IMG/VR virus record: IMGVR_UViG_3300050821_003418
Span: 1 to 50,978 of that record
Direction: 5' to 3' (one strand)
From: a virus
Length of the DNA stretch: 50,978 nucleotides
Of the stretch, positions 1 to 7,502 are shown one piece after another (position 1 is the stretch's first letter; every line of letters begins with the position of its first letter). The notes below the pieces were generated by a model. It did not search any database. It was not told where the DNA came from and saw only the letters and a list, made by a program, of their open reading frames with translations. The position numbers were made by a program, and so were the translations under genes.

Positions 1-51
1 TTGGTGACGAAGCGAATCTTTATATCGCCGACACCGCCGAGAGAGAGCGGC
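1..51. repeat. 51-bp terminal direct repeat, left copy
   Basis: Bases 1-51 are identical to bases 50928-50978. The portal reading frame continues correctly across the join when one copy is removed, so this is the overlap of a circular assembly or a terminally redundant permuted genome. It is not by itself evidence for a short packaged terminal repeat, because it lies inside a coding gene. Confidence 0.95.
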
Positions 52-1511
52 ATATTCGGGACTGTGAGGGCCTTAACGATACGGGCGTTATCCTTGCGGA
101 ACTTATTAGCCGTATAGAACTGGAGCATCGTCTTCAGGATAAGCAGAGCTTCCTGACGGACCATATCGTAGTACATGAGGAGCGGAACTCCCATAGCCTG
201 CTGTTTAGCTTGGTTAGCGGAGTCAACTTCAGCGGCACTCTTAGGCTGGATAGACGGAATGACATTATTCACCCCACCCTGAGCGATGGTAGACATGAGT
301 TGCTGGACTGAGTTCAAAGACGTGAAGTAGTCATTTCCTGCTGGCTTGATATCGACCTCCTTGTAGGCATTGATGTCGGTAACAGGAATCATCTTCTTCT
401 GGCCGAATACAAACTCAGGAGCCTCGATGTCTGATGTGAGGATTGGAGGGTCAATGAGGCGAAGCTCGCGCTCAAGGAGCATAACGAACTGAGTATTAGC
501 CATCTTATGCAGGTCGCGGGTCTTATACGGCATAGGAAGACCGTAGGCCAACTTATCATCCACAGCCTCAGATATAGACCAAACGAATGGCATGAGCTTG
601 TGGTCGAATGGAAGAGGAGCTGGTTTTACAGTTCCACCCTTACCGAGCTTGTTGAGGAGGATACCGTTAGCGACGATGCCGAACTGGTCGCCATCAGTGT
701 CATAGACGCGAAGGACCTCAATCTTGTTCGTCGTGGTTATTCCGGTTCCACCCAGGAGGCGGAAATAGAGAGAGTCTTCAGCGATGCGGTTTCCTGGCTC
801 TACGAATACGTGGTCAGGATACATCTGGAACTCAAGGTGAAAATCAGCGGCCTCCATCTGAGACTTCCTGATTACCTTGCCCTGCTTCTGGATGTTCCTC
901 TCATAGACCTTCTTCAGGTACATGTCTTCGATAGGGACGAGGGTGACTTCGACATCATTCCAGTATTCGATTTCCTTAACATCTATCTGGTAAGCGCCTT
1001 CCTTCGGGTCGTAGTTCTTGAGGAAGCTCTCGGTCTTCTTACGATTGTTATAACCGACATAGAGACAGACCGTGCCGTTGACGACTCCATAGATAAGCTC
1101 CCAGAACTTCTCAACCTTATCGTTGTTCTTAAAGCGCCACCTCTGGTAGAGGGAGTGGAGAATCTTGACGCCAAAGGAATCAAGGTCATCGCCTATGATG
1201 CGAGGTTTGACTCCAAGCGAGACCATGCGAGAGGCAAAGTCCATAACCTCCTTTCGGGTGAAGGGGATATTGAAGCCAAGGCCGATATCACCCAAGTCCT
1301 CAGACTGGGTTCCGGTATAGTTCCAGAATAGCTCGCGGGATATGCGCCAGACATCTTCGATGCTGTTATCGTTGAATTGGCGGAAAGCACCGCTCCTGAA
1401 GGTACGCCACCTATAGAGGTCGGAATACACATCGCCCACGAAATCAATCTCAGCTTCGGCAGCGTGGTAATTTTCCTCTACGAAAACTGGGTCTAAAGAG
1501 TCTTGGTCCAA
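1..1511 (-). CDS. Portal protein, N-terminal three quarters (gene continues at 50927)
   Basis: This is the 5' part of a gene that wraps around the window ends; with 50411-50927 it makes one frame of about 675 aa. The portal is the dodecameric ring at the capsid vertex through which DNA is packaged and ejected. The translation has the mixed alpha/beta, Trp- and Arg-rich N-terminal part and the long helical stretch (around SVQQLMSTIAQGG) usual for podovirus-type portals. It also sits directly downstream of terminase and upstream of the scaffold and capsid genes, which is the classic order. The only early start after the in-frame TAA is TTG at 1511, reading LDQDSLDP. No Shine-Dalgarno is present, and the preceding gene stops 4 bases upstream. 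The identification rests on size, order and general sequence character rather than on a short signature motif. Confidence 0.85.
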   Translation of the reverse strand, partial: MDQDSLDPVFVEENYHAAEAEIDFVGDVYSDLYRWRTFRSGAFRQFNDNSIEDVWRISRELFWNYTGTQSEDLGDIGLGFNIPFTRKEVMDFASRMVSLGVKPRIIGDDLDSFGVKILHSLYQRWRFKNNDKVEKFWELIYGVVNGTVCLYVGYNNRKKTESFLKNYDPKEGAYQIDVKEIEYWNDVEVTLVPIEDMYLKKVYERNIQKQGKVIRKSQMEAADFHLEFQMYPDHVFVEPGNRIAEDSLYFRLLGGTGITTTNKIEVLRVYDTDGDQFGIVANGILLNKLGKGGTVKPAPLPFDHKLMPFVWSISEAVDDKLAYGLPMPYKTRDLHKMANTQFVMLLERELRLIDPPILTSDIEAPEFVFGQKKMIPVTDINAYKEVDIKPAGNDYFTSLNSVQQLMSTIAQGGVNNVIPSIQPKSAAEVDSANQAKQQAMGVPLLMYYDMVRQEALLILKTMLQFYTANKFRKDNARIVKALTVPNMPLSLGGVGDIKIRFVT

Positions 1512-1515
1512 TTTA

Positions 1516-1782
1516 TTAAGCGATTACTCTACCCATATCCCTTCTAATAAACATCTGGTCGGGGTTGCTGATGAGGTTTTGATTCATTCCGAGGCGAACA
1601 AGCGGCTCGAACTGACTCATCCTGGCCCTTTTAGGTATCTCATAGAACTGGCGGGAGTTAAAGTTTTGGACGGCTCTACCCTGCTTATGAATCATCCAAA
1701 TATCCCCATCTGGGATGTAATTGGCGTTCAGCTTATACTTCCTGCAAATAGCAAGAACGAAGTTTTCTATGTCCCGATACAT
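1516..1782 (-). CDS. Small conserved-looking protein upstream of portal, function unknown
   Basis: An 88-aa soluble protein with no recognised motif. It reads straight into the portal gene with a 4-base gap, so the two are co-transcribed. The start at 1782 is fixed by an extended -10 box (TGGTATAAT, 1789-1797) that ends six bases before the ATG, which predicts a leaderless mRNA. It is rich in Arg and aromatic residues. It may be a head-assembly accessory protein, but that is only inferred from position. Confidence 0.75.
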   Translation of the reverse strand: MYRDIENFVLAICRKYKLNANYIPDGDIWMIHKQGRAVQNFNSRQFYEIPKRARMSQFEPLVRLGMNQNLISNPDQMFIRRDMGRVIA

Positions 1783-1788
1783 GCTTTA

Positions 1789-1797
1789 ATTATACCA
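1789..1797 (-). promoter_or_regulatory. Extended -10 promoter, leaderless start of the portal operon
   Basis: On the minus strand this reads TGGTATAAT, an extended -10 element, followed by TAAAGC and then the ATG at 1782. No good -35 is visible. The site lies just past the 3' end of the chaperonin gene, so portal and downstream genes can be transcribed separately from terminase. Nearly the same sequence recurs at 25951-25973 and 40959-40981. Confidence 0.65.
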
Positions 1798-1807
1798 CCC
1801 TATTAGA

Positions 1808-3379
1808 CTAGAGGCCGTCTGTCTTATACGGAATGTCTGTTATGACGGTAGCGATGGTCAAGAACATGCCAGCGAGGTGGACAGAGTTCTGGAGACCCTG
1901 CTTCTCAACGAGAACTGGGTCGATTATTCCACGGCCAACAAGGTCCTTCTTATATTCTCCAGAATCGGTATCGAATCCATCGTGCTGGTTAAACTTGGTG
2001 TTATCAACAACAGCGCCAGAGTTCGTCACAAGGAGAGCCGACGGCATATCGCAAGCCTTCATAAGGACCTCTGAGCCTCCATTGCCTACAGTATTATGTA
2101 TCTGGCGGCCGATGTCCCTAAGAGTGATGCCGCCACCAGCGACATACCCTTCGGCAATCGCAGCTTTAACGGCGAAGACGGCATCCTCAATCTTCATGCG
2201 GAGATAGGGTATCTCAGCGTCAGATTCGGCTCCAACCTTGATGACAACGACTGAACCAGTGATGCGGGCAAGGCGGTCCTCAGTGTGGCGCTTCTCATCT
2301 CCCTTTGCTTCTCTAAGTACAGTCTTCAGCTCTTCGACACGGACATTGTGGTACGACTTCTCGGTGTCGGTCCTGTCTCCCTTAACGAAGAGGGTCTTGT
2401 CCTTTGAGGCGACGACCTTACGGACACGGACACAATCATTCATGGACAGGCCACGGACTGAGCGCTCTCCAGTGACAGCTTCTTTGCGGCCACAGAATAC
2501 AGCGAGGTCCTCAAGGAAATCAACTTTGCGGGGAGCTTTGACTCCGATAGCCAAGAAGCGTCCCTTCATGCGGCTGTTGTTCATAACCATGTTGGCAAGA
2601 GCCTCACCCTGGATGTCCTTTCCGACGATGACGAGGCCAGTACCTCCGGCCTTAAACAGCTCCTCACAGAGGGGCAGGATGTCCTTATTGACGCTAAAGG
2701 TCTTATCGGACACGAGGACATAAGCGTTATCAAGGACACTCTCTTGTCTCTCAGGATTAGTGACAAAGTATGGGGACATATAGCCGCCTTCGATTTCCAT
2801 ACCCTCAATCTTTTCCTTCTCAATCCTGATTCCCTGGCTCTCCTCAACGACGACACGGCCAGTCTCACCAGCCTCTCTAACGGACAAGGCAACGAGCTTG
2901 GCGATGTCTTCATTCTCGGAGCTTATCTTAGCAATCTTCAAAAGCTCAGCATCGTCCTTTATAAGAACAGCTCTCTCTGAGAGAAGTTTCAGAGCGTCCT
3001 TTAGAGAATGGTCCAATTCGTTCCTAAGCTGCATTGGTGAGTATTCTGAGTGAGCATCGAGAAAGTCCTGACCATACTTGATGAGGCTATAGGCCAAGAT
3101 AGTAGCCGTCGTGGTTCCGTCTCCAGCGTTCTCATTAGTCCTCTCGGCAGCTTCCTTTATAAGGTCAGCACCCATCCTTTCTACATCATCTTCAGGGAGA
3201 ATCTGGCGGGCGATGGATACTCCATCATTCGTAATCAAAGGGTTCTCCCAGCGGCGATAGACGGCGTTCCTACCGCGAGAGCCAAGAGTCGAAGCTACAG
3301 CCTTATATACAGTCTCCATTCCGATAAAGAGCTTCTGGCGGGCCTCAGCTCCGAACAGGGTTTTGGTTCTTTTAAGCAT
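1808..3379 (-). CDS. groEL: GroEL-type chaperonin (Cpn60), phage-encoded
   Basis: A 523-aa group I chaperonin, which folds proteins in an ATP-driven double-ring cage with a GroES lid. The nucleotide site is intact: ITNDGVSIAR places Asp at residue 52 and NAGDGTTTAT places Asp at residue 87, the same numbers as in E. coli GroEL. KIEDAV keeps the hydrolytic Asp near residue 390-400, and VAGGG is present. The apical domain keeps GGYMSPYF, DILPL and QGEALA, the regions that bind substrate and GroES. It is shorter than E. coli GroEL (548 aa), has a reduced segment after VKAP, and lacks the C-terminal Gly-Gly-Met tail. It sits between terminase and portal, suggesting a role in folding capsid or portal subunits. 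A GroES-like partner is encoded at 25964-26260. The start overlaps the end of the upstream gene by 8 bases. Confidence 0.97.
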   Translation of the reverse strand: MLKRTKTLFGAEARQKLFIGMETVYKAVASTLGSRGRNAVYRRWENPLITNDGVSIARQILPEDDVERMGADLIKEAAERTNENAGDGTTTATILAYSLIKYGQDFLDAHSEYSPMQLRNELDHSLKDALKLLSERAVLIKDDAELLKIAKISSENEDIAKLVALSVREAGETGRVVVEESQGIRIEKEKIEGMEIEGGYMSPYFVTNPERQESVLDNAYVLVSDKTFSVNKDILPLCEELFKAGGTGLVIVGKDIQGEALANMVMNNSRMKGRFLAIGVKAPRKVDFLEDLAVFCGRKEAVTGERSVRGLSMNDCVRVRKVVASKDKTLFVKGDRTDTEKSYHNVRVEELKTVLREAKGDEKRHTEDRLARITGSVVVIKVGAESDAEIPYLRMKIEDAVFAVKAAIAEGYVAGGGITLRDIGRQIHNTVGNGGSEVLMKACDMPSALLVTNSGAVVDNTKFNQHDGFDTDSGEYKKDLVGRGIIDPVLVEKQGLQNSVHLAGMFLTIATVITDIPYKTDGL

Positions 3380-3692
3380 TGTGGTTTATTGATGATTTAT
3401 AGGTTTCTAATTCTTTCAGTATCTCCTCGCGCTTCCCTCTCACTTGGACGAAGGGATACTTCTGGAGATGGACAATCTGGATGTCACTAACTGATTGGAG
3501 TTGCATGGCCTCGATTCCCTCCTTCAACTCCTCATTGGTCTTGAAGATTCGGTTCTCAGGGGCCTTTGGCAGGACTCGTGAGACGAGGAAGGCATCGACA
3601 TCGGGGAAGTCAGGGTCATTATTTATCTTGGCATATAGGTTCGTCTTGAGGAGGTATGCCGCTTCCTTCAAGACTTTTGTGGTGATTTTCAT
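3372..3692 (-). CDS. Hypothetical protein between terminase and GroEL
   Basis: A 106-aa charged protein with no signal peptide or membrane segment. The C-terminal half looks like an alpha/beta fold (SDIQIVHLQKYPFVQVRG). It overlaps both TerL upstream (4 bases) and the chaperonin gene downstream (8 bases), so all three are translationally coupled. I do not recognise the family. A packaging or head-completion accessory role is only an inference from position. Confidence 0.8.
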   Translation of the reverse strand: MKITTKVLKEAAYLLKTNLYAKINNDPDFPDVDAFLVSRVLPKAPENRIFKTNEELKEGIEAMQLQSVSDIQIVHLQKYPFVQVRGKREEILKELETYKSSINHNA

Positions 3693-5299
3693 ATACGCAT
3701 ATAACGCATTAACTGGTTAGTAAGGTTACGCCCCTCCTCTGTCCTTGGTTCGTTCCTCTGAAGCCTAAGCACCCTTGGTAGATTACAAGCGCCGTTCTCG
3801 AAGGCGCATCTAAAATCTGAGATTTCAGGGTCATGCACTGGTTTCAGGACTGATTGGACCGAGGTTGGAGCGACGACATTCGAGTAGCGGGAGTTCATCA
3901 GTGCATCATAGAGTTCCATCACCGAGTCTGAGTCTTTATTGAACACTGTCATCGGGAGTATCTGGATAACAGCGCGGCGGCGTGGCTCGTAGGTCGTGGC
4001 GTAGCTATTATAAAGTAGCCTGATACCGTATTTGAGGAGTCCATCGGCGCAGCTTCTATTGGTTGGCATGGTCTTGGAGAAGTGAGCCTGCTCTCCGAAC
4101 CAAGCCTTTGGCTTCTGCCACTTCTTTATCTTTTCGAGGAGCTTCTTCTGGTACTCGGTCCTATAGGCGTCTGGGTCATAATTTATCTCAGGATTCATAA
4201 ATGGGGCATACCAGTCTATATCCTTGTTCTTATTGGAGTAGCACTCGATGACATTGAATGAGGCCCCATTGTACTGCCACCAGACGAGGACAGTCAGGTC
4301 TCCACGCCCTATATCCATTGATATATAGACTGGGCGCTTCGGGTCATACTCAATCGACTCAACCTTGGCCTGGTCAATCTGTGGATAATACTGGCTCTTC
4401 TTGTCGATGGAGTAGGAGACAACGGCCTCACGGAGGACTTCGGGGTCGGCTTCGGCACGCTTCTGGAGTTGCTCGAACCACTCCTGGTCCTTCCACGGGT
4501 GGTCCTGCCAATCCAAGTGGATATAGTCTCCATTAGCTTCACACATATCTTTGAACTTCTCATACTGGCGACCTTGGCGGGAGGAGGAGACGAGAACCTT
4601 TACACGGGAGACCGACTCAAGAGAGCGCATGACCTGTAGGAAGTTCTCAATGAAGAAACACTCGTCTATAAAGGAGATAGAGTAGCGGCGTGAGCGGCCA
4701 GCGTTCTGGTTGGTAGAGCTACCATTGATAGAGGACTGGAGGAGGGGATTCAGTATCTTCAGGGACATATCGGTATTGGTTCCTTTCTTGCCTTTCGGGG
4801 TGAAGGACTCTGGAAAGAGGAACTCAGGGCACTTAGACATCAACCATCTAATCTTTCCGAAGATAGAGTTGTCAGGAGATGTCGAGCCATCATCGACCTC
4901 AGACTCAGTTCGAGAGAGAATAAATCCTGACCAATTGGCAGTAAAGAGCCAGCGCCAGAGGTAGTAGGCTGTAATGACCCAAGTGATTCCCATTTCACGG
5001 GGCTTGTCGATAAGGATAATATGCTCCTTAGTATCGTTTTCTGCTTCCAGAAGTTTAAAAATAATCCTCTTCTGGTAGTCAAACATGAAGAAAGGCTTAA
5101 TGGCATTTTGGTAGTTCGGTATCTTTAGGAATAAGAAAGTCTCGATGAACTCGATAGGGTCGGCGGCCCAGACATCGAGCATCATGCGGGCACGATGGAA
5201 ATCATCATCGGCGCAGTTCTTCATCTGCGTCATTCGGGCTATAAGCTTCTGCTTATACTCAGGGCTGTCGTAATACTGGGCGGCTTTCTTTAGGTTCAT
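3689..5299 (-). CDS. terL: Terminase large subunit (packaging ATPase and nuclease)
   Basis: A 536-aa motor protein that drives DNA into the prohead and cuts the concatemer. The N-terminal ATPase carries a viral-type Walker A, KPREMGITW at residues 99-107 (the RxMGxTW form). Walker B with its catalytic Glu is YSISFIDE at 206-213, and the coupling-type motif VLVSSS follows at about 235-240. The C-terminal RNase H-like nuclease begins at VYISMDIGRGDLT, with its first acidic residue at 329. The start overlaps the upstream terminase-like gene in an ATGA arrangement. Full length for the family. Confidence 0.95.
   Translation of the reverse strand: MNLKKAAQYYDSPEYKQKLIARMTQMKNCADDDFHRARMMLDVWAADPIEFIETFLFLKIPNYQNAIKPFFMFDYQKRIIFKLLEAENDTKEHIILIDKPREMGITWVITAYYLWRWLFTANWSGFILSRTESEVDDGSTSPDNSIFGKIRWLMSKCPEFLFPESFTPKGKKGTNTDMSLKILNPLLQSSINGSSTNQNAGRSRRYSISFIDECFFIENFLQVMRSLESVSRVKVLVSSSRQGRQYEKFKDMCEANGDYIHLDWQDHPWKDQEWFEQLQKRAEADPEVLREAVVSYSIDKKSQYYPQIDQAKVESIEYDPKRPVYISMDIGRGDLTVLVWWQYNGASFNVIECYSNKNKDIDWYAPFMNPEINYDPDAYRTEYQKKLLEKIKKWQKPKAWFGEQAHFSKTMPTNRSCADGLLKYGIRLLYNSYATTYEPRRRAVIQILPMTVFNKDSDSVMELYDALMNSRYSNVVAPTSVQSVLKPVHDPEISDFRCAFENGACNLPRVLRLQRNEPRTEEGRNLTNQLMRYMRI
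4380..4388 (-). other. Consensus DnaA box inside terL (probably incidental)
   Basis: TTATCCACA on the minus strand, encoding part of YYPQID in TerL. It has no promoter next to it, unlike the intergenic copies, so it is listed only for completeness of the motif set. Confidence 0.3.
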
Positions 5300-6060
5300 T
5301 CGTTTTCTTCGTTACGCTTCTGGCCGAAGTCGAGGAGGGCGGACTCTAGGTCTTCGCGGCTAGAGGCATTTATCTGGATGTTATTAAGGGTCCCGATGTT
5401 AGGCTTCCAGTTCTTATTCTTCTGCATCATGTCTATGATTTTGATGGAGAGCTGGAGCTTGTCCTTCGTGCCTAGTTCCTTGAGTTCGGTCTTCGAGAGG
5501 CCACGGGTCATAGTGACGAGGGCATCAGCGAGGAAGGTCTGGGCTTCGAGGATGCGGACCTGGGGGTCTTGGGGATTCATTATCGGACGTGCTCCAAGCT
5601 GGGGGCGGGTATCTGGGACGACGACTGGCACTCCCATCTTGGTATCTGCCATCTCATAGTGCTTCAGGCTCCAAGCGAGACGGGGGTTACCTTCAAGGAG
5701 GGGGCGCATCTTCTCTGTAACGACCGAGGGGTTAAGGCGGATGTACTGACCTACCTGACGGACGAGGGCCATAAACTTGTTCTTGAACTTCAGCGGTCCT
5801 CCAAGCGGGTCCGTCGAGAACACGTTGATGCGATAGAACAGCTCTTGGAGGAAAGGGAACGGACCTGAGAGGGCCTTTTGTTCCTGGGCGAGGATAGTTT
5901 CGGCGCGAAAGCGCAGGGTCTCACCCTCCATGAAGGCGCTGCACAGCTCAAAGAACTGGAGGTACTGGGCCTCGTTCCACTGGGAGACATCATAGCGGGA
6001 TGGTAGGTGGCCCGTTATGGCTCGGTACTTTGAAAGATTAGTTTGTTTCATGTAGTGCAA
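5296..6060 (-). CDS. Probable terminase small subunit or packaging accessory protein
   Basis: A 254-aa protein directly upstream of TerL and overlapping it by 4 bases. It is mostly helical and charged, with a C-terminal segment (LSKTELKELGTKDKLQLSIKI) resembling the oligomerisation part of small terminases. No clear helix-turn-helix was recognised near the N terminus. The role follows mainly from position. It could instead be another packaging-associated protein. Starting at the second Met (MKQTNLSK) would shorten it by three residues. Confidence 0.55.
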   Translation of the reverse strand: MHYMKQTNLSKYRAITGHLPSRYDVSQWNEAQYLQFFELCSAFMEGETLRFRAETILAQEQKALSGPFPFLQELFYRINVFSTDPLGGPLKFKNKFMALVRQVGQYIRLNPSVVTEKMRPLLEGNPRLAWSLKHYEMADTKMGVPVVVPDTRPQLGARPIMNPQDPQVRILEAQTFLADALVTMTRGLSKTELKELGTKDKLQLSIKIIDMMQKNKNWKPNIGTLNNIQINASSREDLESALLDFGQKRNEENE

Positions 6061-6310
6061 GCCACAGGTTAGCTACTGCCTCTTCTGGGGTTGAACCTTC
6101 GCCTTTAACAGACTCAGAGTGTTTGCTATTGTATGCGTACCAATACCCTTTAACATTGCAATGTAGATAGAAAGGTAAATCACACGCCTCTACAAGCTCG
6201 CTTAGAGAAGGGATAGTAAAACCATTGCTCCTGTCCCTAACCCACAGCTGATGGGGGTCTAGCTCAGGGAAACCAGCGTCCTTTAGTTGTTTAAGCAGCT
6301 TAGAGGTCAT
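6038..6310 (-). CDS. Conserved phage protein of unknown function
   Basis: A 90-aa protein with the pattern LKDAGFP, PSLSELVEAC and GSTPEEAVANLWLAL. I recall this arrangement from many phage and environmental genomes as a small hypothetical family. Its 3' end overlaps the next gene by 23 bases, and its start overlaps the stop of the upstream ribbon-helix-helix gene as ATGA. No catalytic motif is visible. Confidence 0.8.
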   Translation of the reverse strand: MTSKLLKQLKDAGFPELDPHQLWVRDRSNGFTIPSLSELVEACDLPFYLHCNVKGYWYAYNSKHSESVKGEGSTPEEAVANLWLALHETN

Positions 6311-6471
6311 TTGCCTTCATGGCTAGAGGTTCGAGGAGGAGTAAACGAATAGGCTTGGAGGGCATCGCGGACTATCTGGCTCATAGTCTGGTGGCGCTCC
6401 TCTGCCATCTTGTGTAGCAGGACCTCCGTATCAGGAGTCATAGAGATGGTCTTTCTGATAAAGTTAGCCAT
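6307..6471 (-). CDS. Ribbon-helix-helix DNA-binding protein, 54 aa
   Basis: This short gene encodes MANFIRKTISMTPDTEVLL followed by a helix ending MSQIVRDALQAY. A beta strand (KTISMT) and then two helices with a variable turn is the CopG/Arc/MetJ ribbon-helix-helix plan. Such proteins act as dimers that repress transcription, often their own. It overlaps its neighbours on both sides, so it belongs to the 6679-to-1808 operon. The substrate operator is not identified. Confidence 0.7.
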   Translation of the reverse strand: MANFIRKTISMTPDTEVLLHKMAEERHQTMSQIVRDALQAYSFTPPRTSSHEGK

Positions 6472-6679
6472 TGAGTGTGTCTGTTAGGACCTTGATGACC
6501 TCAGCCACAGTGGCCGCCACATACTCCTTATCCCTATAGCTAGTCGTGGAGCGGATGCGGATATGGTAGCCATTCTCAATCTGGCGGACGGAGATATCCT
6601 TCATATTTCCTATACCATAACCTGTGCTAGTAGTCGTATGTGAAGGTGCTGTCTGATTACCAAGTGGGTTTGGGTCCAT
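6464..6679 (-). CDS. Small hypothetical protein, first gene of the terminase operon
   Basis: A 71-aa protein whose C-terminal half (VRQIENGYHIRIRSTTSYRD) looks like a small beta-sheet domain. It overlaps the downstream ribbon-helix-helix gene by 8 bases. The upstream sequence ATTAACGCAATATACAC just before the ATG is almost the same as that before the gene at 7240, so the two share a leader type. The family is unknown. Confidence 0.6.
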   Translation of the reverse strand: MDPNPLGNQTAPSHTTTSTGYGIGNMKDISVRQIENGYHIRIRSTTSYRDKEYVAATVAEVIKVLTDTLNG

Positions 6680-6710
6680 GTGTATATTGCGTTAATATTT
6701 ATATACCCTA

Positions 6711-6719
6711 AGTATACCA
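6711..6719 (-). promoter_or_regulatory. Extended -10 promoter for the terminase/GroEL operon
   Basis: The minus strand reads TGGTATACT, an extended -10 box, about 31 bases upstream of the ATG at 6679. Transcription would begin near 6704, giving a leader of about 25 bases. It lies back-to-back with a plus-strand -10 at 6754-6759. Confidence 0.5.
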
Positions 6720-6750
6720 CACTTATGCACTGTTACTTACTTGTATGCAA

Positions 6751-6759
6751 TGGTATAGT
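6751..6759 (+). promoter_or_regulatory. Extended -10 promoter giving a leaderless start at 6766
   Basis: TGGTATAGT is followed by six bases (GGGGAG) and then ATG at 6766. The exact six-base spacing matches other leaderless starts in this genome, and it is the reason for choosing 6766 over the earlier ATG at 6745. Confidence 0.55.
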
Positions 6760-6765
6760 GGGGAG

Positions 6766-7005
6766 ATGAGATATAACTGGATGAAGGGATACAGGGCGCT
6801 GACTGGTAGGCATAAGGACCTGAAGAGGTGTCATGTCTGCAACGGGTACTGGGTCAAGCCCAATGGAACACTGGTATTAAATAACATACGCTACCGCATA
6901 TGTTATCCCTGCCGCCCACATGTCCTGGACAGACTGCATCGTGACTATATGGGATATAAGACGAGAGCGATATTCGGCCGCTGGGAGGGTCCGCCTATAC
7001 AGTAG
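6766..7005 (+). CDS. Zinc-ribbon-like small protein on the opposite strand
   Basis: A 79-aa basic protein with two CxxC knuckles (CHVC and CYPC) about 29 residues apart, a plausible single zinc site. It is a lone plus-strand gene embedded in the minus-strand early-left cluster and overlaps the convergent gene at 6995 by 11 bases. The zinc ribbon suggests nucleic-acid binding. An alternative start at 6745 adds seven residues, but it would lie upstream of the -10 box at 6754. Confidence 0.65.
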   Translation: MRYNWMKGYRALTGRHKDLKRCHVCNGYWVKPNGTLVLNNIRYRICYPCRPHVLDRLHRDYMGYKTRAIFGRWEGPPIQ

Positions 7006-7240
7006 GTTTGATGGTCTCGATGTAACAAGGCATACCATATACGATAGAAACATCGCCGCTTAGCATCTTAATGAAGATAACCATAGTTCCCTGCATACCG
7101 AAGAAGTCGTACCTTATCTCAGATACCTTACCCACCTTATTTGAAAGGCTAACCGACCCCGTTGTATAACCCCAATCATTAAGCCCCCCTTCAAGAAACA
7201 TCACCAAGCTGGCCTTATTCTTTGCGTTTTCTATATTCAT
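6995..7240 (-). CDS. Hypothetical beta-rich protein, 81 aa
   Basis: Beginning at MNIENAKNKA, the protein shows alternating hydrophobic strands (GTMVIFIKM, DVSIVYGMP), so a small beta fold is likely. The Met at 7240 is preferred over the one at 7273, because the latter lies inside the upstream gene and 7240 is preceded by the ATTAACGCAATA leader also found before 6679. No known family recognised. Confidence 0.6.
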   Translation of the reverse strand: MNIENAKNKASLVMFLEGGLNDWGYTTGSVSLSNKVGKVSEIRYDFFGMQGTMVIFIKMLSGDVSIVYGMPCYIETIKPTV

Positions 7241-7250
7241 GTGTATTGCG

Positions 7251-7442
7251 TTAATCGTACCTGATAATAACATCCTCCTTCGGAGCGAAGGGGTCCACCC
7301 ACGGCTTCTTAATGCTATTGGCTATCTCTCCTCCAAAGAGCTTACTGCGTATGTATTCTGAGACATTCCCGTCAGAAAGTTCACGCAGTGTGGTTAGTTC
7401 CTCCTCTGTTAAACGAATCTTAACTGTTTTGTCGTATTTCAT
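7251..7442 (-). CDS. Ribbon-helix-helix repressor, probably autoregulatory
   Basis: From the Met at 7442 the protein (63 aa) begins with the strand TVKIRLT, followed by EEELTTLRELSDGN and VSEYIRSKLFGG. This strand-helix-helix layout is the CopG-like ribbon-helix-helix fold, with a further 27-residue tail. It is the first gene of the minus-strand arm beside the control region. Its own promoter is embedded in three 22-bp-spaced direct repeats (7446-7502), the arrangement expected for a cooperative dimer repressing itself. An upstream in-frame Met would place the start inside those operators and is rejected. Confidence 0.75.
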   Translation of the reverse strand: MKYDKTVKIRLTEEELTTLRELSDGNVSEYIRSKLFGGEIANSIKKPWVDPFAPKEDVIIRYD

Positions 7443-7445
7443 AGT

Positions 7446-7502
7446 TGTGGGTACATTATAGCAAATCTGTGGGTACAAGTGCAAGGTTTTGTGGGTACAA
7501 GT
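7446..7502. promoter_or_regulatory. Three 22-bp-spaced direct repeats TGTGGGTACA (operator array)
   Basis: TGTGGGTACA occurs at 7446-7455, 7468-7477 and 7490-7499; the last two extend identically to TGTGGGTACAAGT. Start-to-start spacing is exactly 22 bp twice, two helical turns, so bound proteins would sit on one face. The array spans the -10, spacer and upstream side of the promoter for the ribbon-helix-helix gene at 7442. Confidence 0.75.
7455..7484 (-). promoter_or_regulatory. Sigma-70-type promoter of the left minus-strand arm
   Basis: On the minus strand: TTGCAC (7484-7479), 18-bp spacer ending TGC, TATAAT (7460-7455). The ATG at 7442 is 12 bases past the -10, so the leader is only about 5-6 bases with no ribosome binding site. 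The promoter is covered by the repeat array. Confidence 0.75.

Noticed and set aside
507-1331. Long plus-strand frame of 274 codons
   Set aside because: It is antisense to the portal gene, whose frame is continuous and makes sense; the plus-strand translation has shadow-like composition.
1833-3490. Several plus-strand frames across the chaperonin gene
   Set aside because: Antisense shadows of GroEL, which has every expected motif.
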